A stretch of 34,792 bases of DNA from a bacterium (GTDB lineage: Bacteria; Patescibacteriota; Minisyncoccia; Phycocordibacterales; UBA918). This document shows positions 29,661 through 34,792 of the stretch, piece by piece. The stretch covers positions 1-34,792 of the forward strand of contig JAUIFS010000004.1 of assembly GCA_030430425.1 (NCBI GenBank). The letters run 5' to 3'. The position numbers were made by a program, and so were the translations under genes. The first letter of the stretch is position 1. Each line of letters starts with the position of its first letter. The notes under the pieces are model-generated. The model made no database searches, was not told the origin of the DNA, and worked only from the letters and a program-made list of their open reading frames with translations.

Positions 29661-30014
29661 ATGAAAGCACTTACAACACTTATTTCTCTGTTGCACGAAA
29701 TTGTACTCGATTTTATGATCGTGCTTTTCTCGATAGGTACTGCTGCTAAAAAGCAATACGCTTCTTTGTCTGCAGCAATACGGAACTTGAAAAAAGACGT
29801 AGACACTACTCGTCTGCGTAAAATCGCCATACCAGAGAGTGTGCGAAAAACATACACGCCGTACATCAAAAGATACTGGGAGTACTTAGGAGAGCTCTAC
29901 ACAGAGGTTGATGACGCCCTTGAGTCGGGGTACGTACCTGCATTCTTCGTTGTATCTACATTATTTACAATCATATTGTGTTGCTTCATTTATTATCGTG
30001 CACTTGTTTCATAA
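29661..30014 (+). CDS. Small membrane protein, unknown
   Basis: 117 residues from ATG 29661 (M-K-A-L-T-T-L-I-S-L-L). Hydrophobic segments lie near residues 5-27 and 93-113, with a basic, helical middle (L-K-K-D-V-D-T-T-R-L-R-K and Y-T-P-Y-I-K-R-Y-W-E-Y-L-G-E-L-Y). No family recognised. It is divergent from fusA and first of three plus-strand genes. Confidence 0.6.
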   Translation: MKALTTLISLLHEIVLDFMIVLFSIGTAAKKQYASLSAAIRNLKKDVDTTRLRKIAIPESVRKTYTPYIKRYWEYLGELYTEVDDALESGYVPAFFVVSTLFTIILCCFIYYRALVS

Positions 30015-30044
30015 CATGCATGAAATAAACACCAATCTTTCTCG

Positions 30045-30056
30045 TATACTATGTAT
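30045..30056 (+). promoter_or_regulatory. Leaderless promoter (-10) of the MerT-like gene
   Basis: TATACT followed by six bases (ATGTAT) and ATG 30057. This spacing decides 30057 over the in-frame ATG at 30051, which would lie before the predicted transcript start. Confidence 0.5.
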
Positions 30057-30431
30057 ATGAATATAAAACTAAAAGATATCGCAAAAATTAGTAGCATTCC
30101 GGTGGTACTTGCCTCTCTATGCTGCCTCTCCCCTGTCATCCTCGTGCTTATTGGTGTCTCAACCGTGAGTTTCGCGTCCTCACTTGCTGACACGCTCTAT
30201 GGCGACTATAAGTGGTACTTCCGTGGCGCAGGAGTGCTTGCGCTTCTTGCTGCACTGTATCACTACCTCACACGAACAAAAGGTATCTGCACCATCGATG
30301 AAGCAAAGCGACGACGCAATGAAATTATCAACTATCTTGCACTGACACTTATTGCGGGGGTGCTTGGATATCTCTTTTTCCTCTATGTAATCGTGCACTA
30401 CATAGGTGTATTCCTTAACCTGTGGGCATAG
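30057..30431 (+). CDS. MerT-like small membrane transport protein
   Basis: 124 residues from ATG 30057 (M-N-I-K-L-K-D-I-A-K). Three or four membrane helices. The first contains vicinal cysteines in S-L-C-C-L-S-P-V-I-L-V-L-I-G-V, the pattern that in MerT-type proteins carries metal across the membrane, and Y-K-W-Y-F-R-G-A-G-V-L lies where MerT has its second helix. A single cysteine (G-I-C-T-I-D) lies in a loop. Metal or thiol transport is inference; no mercury genes are near. Confidence 0.5.
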   Translation: MNIKLKDIAKISSIPVVLASLCCLSPVILVLIGVSTVSFASSLADTLYGDYKWYFRGAGVLALLAALYHYLTRTKGICTIDEAKRRRNEIINYLALTLIAGVLGYLFFLYVIVHYIGVFLNLWA

Positions 30432-30433
30432 TT

Positions 30434-30871
30434 ATGACAAAGAAAATAGAACTCAAAACCAGCAAGAACAACCTGAGTGTTTCAGACTACCTAAACGTAA
30501 TTGAAAACGAGCAATTACGCAAAGACTGCAAAACACTTAAAAAGATATTTGAAGAAGTAACCGGGGTAAAAGGAAAAATGTGGGGCACTTCAATTGTTGG
30601 TTTTGGTGAGTACACATATCATCGCAGCAACGGAGACGAAGGTCAGTTTATGGCAACTGGTTTTTCTGCACGCAAAAGCGGACCAACGCTATACATCATG
30701 CCTGGATATACAGACTACGGTCGCCTCATGGAAAAACTCGGACCTCATAAGCTTGGAAAGTCATGTCTCTACCTTAAGAGTCTTGAAGGTGTTCACCTTC
30801 CAACCCTTAAAAAACTTATCGCCCAAGGTATAAAAGATCTGCAGAAAACGCATATAGTCACTATTACATAA
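30434..30871 (+). CDS. DUF1801/YdhG-like protein
   Basis: 145 residues from ATG 30434 (M-T-K-K-I-E-L-K-T-S), two bases after the stop of the MerT-like gene. I-V-G-F-G-E-Y-T-Y, F-M-A-T-G-F-S-A-R-K and L-G-P-H-K-L-G-K-S-C-L-Y-L-K are typical of the DUF1801 family, small proteins of unknown biochemical function with a YdhG/YjhX-like fold. Likely cytoplasmic. Probably cotranscribed with the MerT-like gene. Confidence 0.8.
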   Translation: MTKKIELKTSKNNLSVSDYLNVIENEQLRKDCKTLKKIFEEVTGVKGKMWGTSIVGFGEYTYHRSNGDEGQFMATGFSARKSGPTLYIMPGYTDYGRLMEKLGPHKLGKSCLYLKSLEGVHLPTLKKLIAQGIKDLQKTHIVTIT

Positions 30872-30912
30872 AAGAAAAGCATGTCCCCAACAGCGTCGCA
30901 CTTTTCTTTTAT
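30868..30912 (+). terminator. Terminator of the plus-strand trio
   Basis: ATAAAAGAAAAG pairs with CTTTTCTTTTAT around a 21-base loop; the left arm overlaps the stop codon of the DUF1801-like gene. Confidence 0.65.
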
Positions 30913-30961
30913 AGACTCATAAAGATTGACTTTATATATATTTATTGTACTGTTGCCATAA

Positions 30962-31090
30962 ACAGCACTTGGAGGACACATTGAGGAAGACAGCCTGACT
31001 GTTCCCAATGGAAATCTGAAGCCAGTTATTAAAATCCATCCAGAATTGCGGAAGGTTTATGCAATGCTGAAGGAAAACCCTGCTCGTTAA
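30962..31090 (+). pseudogene. Coding remnant (last 42 codons of an unknown protein)
   Basis: Directly after an in-frame stop, a frame of 42 sense codons runs to TAA. It reads as ordinary protein (T-A-L-G-G-H-I-E-E-D-S-L-T-V, P-N-G-N-L-K-P-V-I-K-I-H and K-E-N-P-A-R at the end), with no ATG near its 5' end, so it looks like the C-terminus of a decayed or truncated gene. Family not recognised. It lies between two unrelated gene blocks. Confidence 0.35.
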
Positions 31091-31110
31091 GAGATCTCAG
31101 TAGGCATAAG

Positions 31111-31140
31111 AAAAAAGCGTAACCCAACTGGGTTACGCTT
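31111..31140 (-). terminator. Terminator of nadE
   Basis: AAGCGTAACCC, loop AACT, GGGTTACGCTT with six A on the plus-strand left side, giving a U-run after the stem on the minus strand. It lies 20 bases beyond the nadE stop. Confidence 0.85.
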
Positions 31141-31159
31141 ATTTATATGAATACAACAC

Positions 31160-33058
31160 TTAGATCAGCTCGAATTCGTCTACACCAATCTTTTGAGTGA
31201 AGTACTGACAGACAAGCCTGCGAAAACGCGTTGTCTCAACCTCAGCAAGGATTGGCTCACGCAAATCCCAGCCAAAGCTCCGCTTATCAACCAGTGGACA
31301 CGGCACGCTCTGCACGCGCTTGAAGAACGCTGCATGATACAGCTTGAAGCACCGATTCAGGTCCTCAAGCCATAGCTCTGCCGTTGGGAAATGATCGTCG
31401 ATCACCCCTTTAGGCAACTGCATTTCCTGCTCGAGCGTGCCATCGACGTATCGGTCAACAAACCATTCCTTACCACGACGGAACGCAACGATAGCGCGCA
31501 CCATCTGGTCATGATAGCCGTTATAGCCAACATGCCCATAGTGGAACGGGTCAGGCGACTGATCGCTCGAGAGCTCATCACTCGGCGCGCGATCAATAAT
31601 CGACTGAGGAATCTTACCGTCAAAGATGGTTTGATTCATGAAGTCGAGTATGCGATAGACGTCTTGTGCAAGGCAGTTGCCCCAGGGCGCAAAGACGCCC
31701 CGCAGATCGGCATTGAGTGTGCCGTAGCCAAATGCACTTTCGGTCATGTTCGCATTACTGGTAAAAAAGTACCCTTTAGCAGCACCCAAACCAGCAAGCG
31801 TCGACATACGCTCGATTGCTTGCACGGTCTTGTACGGACCGCTCTCCGGCACCGCGCCAATGGCCGCAGCTTTCACTTCAACCATTGCACCAATCGGCAC
31901 TACCAGACACTCCACGCCGAGTGCTTCGCACAACACAACAGCATCATTCTTGGTTTCGGCTGAAGTGTACCCGTCCATCGGCATAGTTACCGCCAGGACA
32001 TTTTCAGCACCCAACAGATGCACCATCAGTGCGAGTGCAGCACTTGAGTCCTTGCCGCCACTGACCGCAATGATGCACTTTCGCAAACGCTGCGGCAATG
32101 TCGCAATAAACGCCTTGGTAGCAACCGCTACCGCAGTGAACATCTGTTCGACATCTTCCACTTCCGTGCGCTTCTTCGGTCGGAGCGAATCGAGCAATTT
32201 CACCACGCTCGCCTGATCTTCGTAGAGCCGATACATCGCAACAATCTCACCACCTGGGTTGTAGATCGTCGACGCACCATCGAACGTGATGAAATTCTTA
32301 CCGTTGTTCTGTACGCCAACATTGTTCACATACACACACCACAACCCTGTCTGACGGCAAATGTCGCCAATGACTTGGTCACGCTTCCGGTTTTTCTGCC
32401 AACTCCAGTTTGAACACGAAAGATCAAACAGGATATCGGCGCCATTCTGTGCCAGGATAATCGCAGGCTTTTGCGCGTAGTCATCGTGCCACGCATCTTC
32501 ACACAGCAACACACCCAGTTTCACTTGACGTCCACGGATTGTAACCGTAAATGGCTTCAACAAGTCCGACAGTTGCACACCCATTTCCATCGCAAGCTTA
32601 CGCAAGCAAAAGAAGTGGCGCGCATCGTCGAAGATACGATAGTTCGGATGCAACACTTTGATGGCAAACGGTAGTCCAGCATCGTTCTTGATCTGTACAC
32701 CGTTTTGCACCACAAACGCAGCGTTGTATTTCCGCTGACGTCCATCTTCACCGACATCCGACGAAACATGAGACAGACCGATACCACCGTAGATCAGCAC
32801 CGCGTCGATTTCTTTCGACGCAACGAGAATCATCTGGTGGGCTTGGTACATTTCGCTAATGAACTCATCGAGCTCATAGCGGTCACCGGAAACATAGTGT
32901 GTCAGCTGCATTTCTGAACCGACAATGATATCGACACCTCTTCGCGCAAGCTGTTTTGCTTTTGCAATAAAGGCGTTTGCAGCATCAATAGGATTGTCGA
33001 TACTCGACATTTGGATCATACCGATCCGTAGTCCGTTAACTTTCTGTATACGTTTCAT
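31160..33058 (-). CDS. nadE: Glutamine-dependent NAD+ synthetase
   Basis: 632 residues from ATG 33058 (M-K-R-I-Q-K-V-N-G-L), chosen because TGGAG lies six or seven bases upstream; an ATG four codons earlier would overlap that site. It amidates nicotinic acid adenine dinucleotide to NAD. An N-terminal nitrilase-type glutaminase has the triad E49, K134 and C186 (L-L-C-E-D-A-W-H); the synthetase domain has the PP-loop S-G-G-K-D-S at 333-338, then N-A-N-M-T-E-S near 445. With pncB and the pncA-like gene upstream it forms a nicotinamide-to-NAD salvage set; nadD is not in the window. Confidence 0.95.
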   Translation of the reverse strand: MKRIQKVNGLRIGMIQMSSIDNPIDAANAFIAKAKQLARRGVDIIVGSEMQLTHYVSGDRYELDEFISEMYQAHQMILVASKEIDAVLIYGGIGLSHVSSDVGEDGRQRKYNAAFVVQNGVQIKNDAGLPFAIKVLHPNYRIFDDARHFFCLRKLAMEMGVQLSDLLKPFTVTIRGRQVKLGVLLCEDAWHDDYAQKPAIILAQNGADILFDLSCSNWSWQKNRKRDQVIGDICRQTGLWCVYVNNVGVQNNGKNFITFDGASTIYNPGGEIVAMYRLYEDQASVVKLLDSLRPKKRTEVEDVEQMFTAVAVATKAFIATLPQRLRKCIIAVSGGKDSSAALALMVHLLGAENVLAVTMPMDGYTSAETKNDAVVLCEALGVECLVVPIGAMVEVKAAAIGAVPESGPYKTVQAIERMSTLAGLGAAKGYFFTSNANMTESAFGYGTLNADLRGVFAPWGNCLAQDVYRILDFMNQTIFDGKIPQSIIDRAPSDELSSDQSPDPFHYGHVGYNGYHDQMVRAIVAFRRGKEWFVDRYVDGTLEQEMQLPKGVIDDHFPTAELWLEDLNRCFKLYHAAFFKRVQSVPCPLVDKRSFGWDLREPILAEVETTRFRRLVCQYFTQKIGVDEFELI

Positions 33059-33084
33059 AGCATTCTCCATTTGATTACATAACC

Positions 33085-33111
33085 GTGCGGCAGACTTCTC
33101 ACCTGCCGCAC
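33085..33111. terminator. Hairpin between pncB and nadE
   Basis: GTGCGGCAG and CTGCCGCAC, 9 bp with a 9-base loop, in the 60-base gap. There is no U-run, so it may tune expression of nadE rather than stop transcription. Confidence 0.5.
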
Positions 33112-33118
33112 ACCGTGT

Positions 33119-34381
33119 TTAGTACACCACCTCTTCTGAAGCTGTGTTGGTGTAGCCGAAGACGTGTTTGTAGTACGCGACTTCAGCAGGATCACCGGTT
33201 GCTTTGTTGAGGTTGTTCGACAGCTTCACTGCAGGGTTACCTGCAGCTTCAGCAATCTTCATCACCAGAGACCACGCCTTGATGTGCCCCATATCGTTGG
33301 TCAGGTTGGTACCCATACCAAACGCCACGCCGATGCGACCACGGAAGTGATCAGCAATCTGCACGACCTTCTGTGGATTGAGACCGTCGCTGAAGATGAT
33401 GACGCGACCACTCGGGTCGATACCATTTATTTCGTAGTGATGAATCACATCCTCGCCGTACTGAATCGGATCGCCCGAATCATGCCGAAACCCTTTGAAG
33501 GCATTCAGCAAATGGCGCGGTAGATGCTTACGAAACACATCTGAGCCATAGGCATCATCGAGCATAATCAATGACTTGTGACCATACAGCCGCTGCCACA
33601 ACTTCAGCACCTTGTATGGTGCATCACGCATAGCTTGCGGACTGGTATGACGTGCAAGCGCAGTCAGTGCCATTGGCAGCTCGTGCGCATTAGTGCCCAC
33701 CGCTTCAACACCCATAACGTCTGCCAAATACATGTTCGACAGACCGGTAAAAACAGGGCCACACTCACTCAAAAGCACTTCCGTGACATGATCTTCCCAA
33801 AGACACGAGAACCGGCGACGCAGTCCGAACTGCGCGATGCGCAGGTCCGGGTGTTGCTGGAAGATATGCACCTTCTCTTGCAGTCGACGGTTCCCTTCGT
33901 CATACAACGCAACCTCGTCGGTGTCGTTCGTAGACGCATATCCGCGAGCAGCAAGCTCAGAGACGATACATAACACAGGAATTTCCCAGAGTGTGACATC
34001 GGTCCAGAGACCTTCTACAGAGATACGTAGGTCGTCTCCATTTTTCTCGACTTTCGGCGGCGTGAGCGTAATTGTTTTCAGCCACGCCAGAAAGTCTTCA
34101 GGGAACATTGACCACGAGCGGTACACCGTGATGATTTCGTCGGTAAACCGCAGCTGTGCGTATGCATCGAGGTGTTCTTGCACTTCGGCAACCCGAACAT
34201 ACTGACCGACAGGGATGCCGATTGTCCGATTCTTGAATGCAAACTTCACGCGAAGATTCGGATAGTACGTCCAAATCAGATACAGCATGAGAATTTTGTA
34301 GACATCGTTCTCATCGATACGACGAACAATCGGTCCGTCGTCAGCCCAAAGTAAGCCTTTAGGTTTTGTCTGGATGTTCAT
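33119..34381 (-). CDS. pncB: Nicotinate phosphoribosyltransferase
   Basis: 420 residues from ATG 34381 (M-N-I-Q-T-K-P-K-G-L), set by GAGG nine bases upstream; the open frame extends to 34459 without a signal. It makes nicotinate mononucleotide from nicotinate and PRPP. Diagnostic stretches are N-D-V-Y-K-I-L-M near the N-terminus, G-V-E-A-V-G-T-N-A-H-E-L-P-M-A (with the histidine phosphorylated in this family), F-R-H-D-S-G-D-P and I-I-F-S-D-G-L. It lies between the pncA-like gene and nadE. Confidence 0.93.
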   Translation of the reverse strand: MNIQTKPKGLLWADDGPIVRRIDENDVYKILMLYLIWTYYPNLRVKFAFKNRTIGIPVGQYVRVAEVQEHLDAYAQLRFTDEIITVYRSWSMFPEDFLAWLKTITLTPPKVEKNGDDLRISVEGLWTDVTLWEIPVLCIVSELAARGYASTNDTDEVALYDEGNRRLQEKVHIFQQHPDLRIAQFGLRRRFSCLWEDHVTEVLLSECGPVFTGLSNMYLADVMGVEAVGTNAHELPMALTALARHTSPQAMRDAPYKVLKLWQRLYGHKSLIMLDDAYGSDVFRKHLPRHLLNAFKGFRHDSGDPIQYGEDVIHHYEINGIDPSGRVIIFSDGLNPQKVVQIADHFRGRIGVAFGMGTNLTNDMGHIKAWSLVMKIAEAAGNPAVKLSNNLNKATGDPAEVAYYKHVFGYTNTASEEVVY

Positions 34382-34448
34382 GACATTTTCCTCTTGTGTT
34401 GTATTCAATTTTAAAGAACTAGAATCCCCTTCCGGAATTCTGTGAGAA

Positions 34449-34474
34449 GCTGGAAGCACAATTGTGCTTCCAGC
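34449..34474. terminator. 13-bp palindrome between the pncA-like gene and pncB
   Basis: A perfect palindrome with half site GCTGGAAGCACAA, followed toward the pncA-like gene by a second small hairpin CTTCAGA...TCTGAAG (34477-34493). Confidence 0.6.
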
Positions 34475-34495
34475 AGCTTCAGAATTTCTGAAGAG

Positions 34496-34792
34496 CTATG
34501 CTGCAAAGACATCATAAGTAGACACATTCACACCGCTCTTGGCGATACCCTGCACCCACCGATCTGCTTCTGCAGGAAAGTCGGCAACGGTAACATCGTC
34601 GACAACGACAGCAGCAACGGGCGAAGTACAATCACGCAAAAGCGTGACATCGGTCCAGCTCAGCATTGGCAGGTGATTCAAGAACTGCATCATTGAGTCC
34701 TTTACACAGTGACTCAGTGCCTCACCGGCAAAGTCGATCTCGTCGTACGATGCAATCTTGTCCATCAGACCTTCATTCAAGTAGGTCTCAGG
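34496..34792 (-). CDS. Nicotinamidase/isochorismatase-like cysteine hydrolase, partial
   Basis: The last 98 codons; the frame is open to the window edge, so the N-terminus is missing. F-A-G-E-A-L-S-H-C-V fits the catalytic-cysteine motif (G-x-x-x-x-x-C-V) of nicotinamidases and isochorismatases, followed by a strand V-T-L-L-R-D-C-T-S-P-V and, near the end, an A-x-x-W-V-Q-G-I-A-K-S-G-V helix-turn, all in family order. Nicotinamidase (PncA) is inferred from the family pattern plus the pncB and nadE neighbours. Aspartate and lysine of the catalytic triad would lie upstream of the window. Stop is TAG. Confidence 0.65.
   Translation of the reverse strand, partial: PETYLNEGLMDKIASYDEIDFAGEALSHCVKDSMMQFLNHLPMLSWTDVTLLRDCTSPVAAVVVDDVTVADFPAEADRWVQGIAKSGVNVSTYDVFAA

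Noticed and set aside
31391-31963. 190-codon plus-strand frame opposite nadE
   Set aside because: It is antisense to conserved NAD synthetase motifs and shows no family of its own.
1-34792. CRISPR arrays, insertion sequences, tRNA or rRNA genes
   Set aside because: No regularly spaced repeats, no transposase frames and no tRNA T-arm or rRNA signatures were seen on either strand.

Overview
The window looks like a Patescibacteria (Candidate Phyla Radiation, CPR) chromosome, probably of the Parcubacteria type. The evidence is a small-genome style r-protein cluster in which rpsE runs straight into rplO with no rpmD (L30), a zinc-type S14, several secreted proteins of CPR character (one with G-Y-A-W-S-x-x-I-G-W repeats, one with an N-A-P-A-P-I-N-V start), and many genes of unknown function. 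Lineage below that level is inference. No rRNA, tRNA, CRISPR array or insertion sequence was recognised. None of the 44 annotated genes that end inside the window stops with TGA.

Layout. Positions 1 to about 215 hold the tail of a zinc-free, Bacteroidota-like rpsN that does not belong to the rest and may be an assembly chimera. 323-7018 carries accessory and nucleotide-metabolism genes: a beta-CASP RNase-like protein, a small membrane protein, ndk, map, two adenylate-kinase-like genes, a divergent cytidylate-kinase-like gene and an unknown gene. 7510-25600 is the S10/spc ribosomal cluster on the minus strand, transcribed from tuf down to secY: tuf, rpsJ, rplC, rplD, rplW, rplB, rpsS, rplV, rpsC, rplP, rpmC, rpsQ, rplN, rplX, rplE, rpsN, rpsH, rplF, rplR, rpsE, rplO, secY. 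fusA (27247-29418) lies upstream of tuf.

The cluster is broken in several places. A 783-residue surface protein sits between rpsJ and rplC. Four unrelated genes on both strands sit between rplB and rpsS. Two exported proteins sit between fusA and tuf. Noncoding structured spacers lie between rplE and rpsN (688 bases) and between rplF and rplR (181 bases). After most breaks there is an intrinsic terminator and then a promoter restarting the ribosomal genes, so the cluster is probably several transcription units.

29661-30871 (plus strand) holds three small genes: an unknown membrane protein, a MerT-like membrane protein and a DUF1801-like protein. 31160-34792 (minus strand) is an NAD salvage cluster: a nicotinamidase-like cysteine hydrolase cut by the window end, nicotinate phosphoribosyltransferase and glutamine-hydrolysing NAD synthetase.

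Two translation styles coexist. Six genes have a -10-like hexamer exactly six bases before the ATG, the geometry of a leaderless mRNA. A few others (6377-7018, 16516-16755, nadE, pncB) have clear Shine-Dalgarno sequences. The most novel-looking items are a two-copy structured RNA element in the leaders of rplC and of the unknown gene 6377-7018, with a compensatory base-pair change; a C9T8 tract upstream of the surface-protein gene; the absence of TGA stops; and an inverted copy of the ndk promoter.
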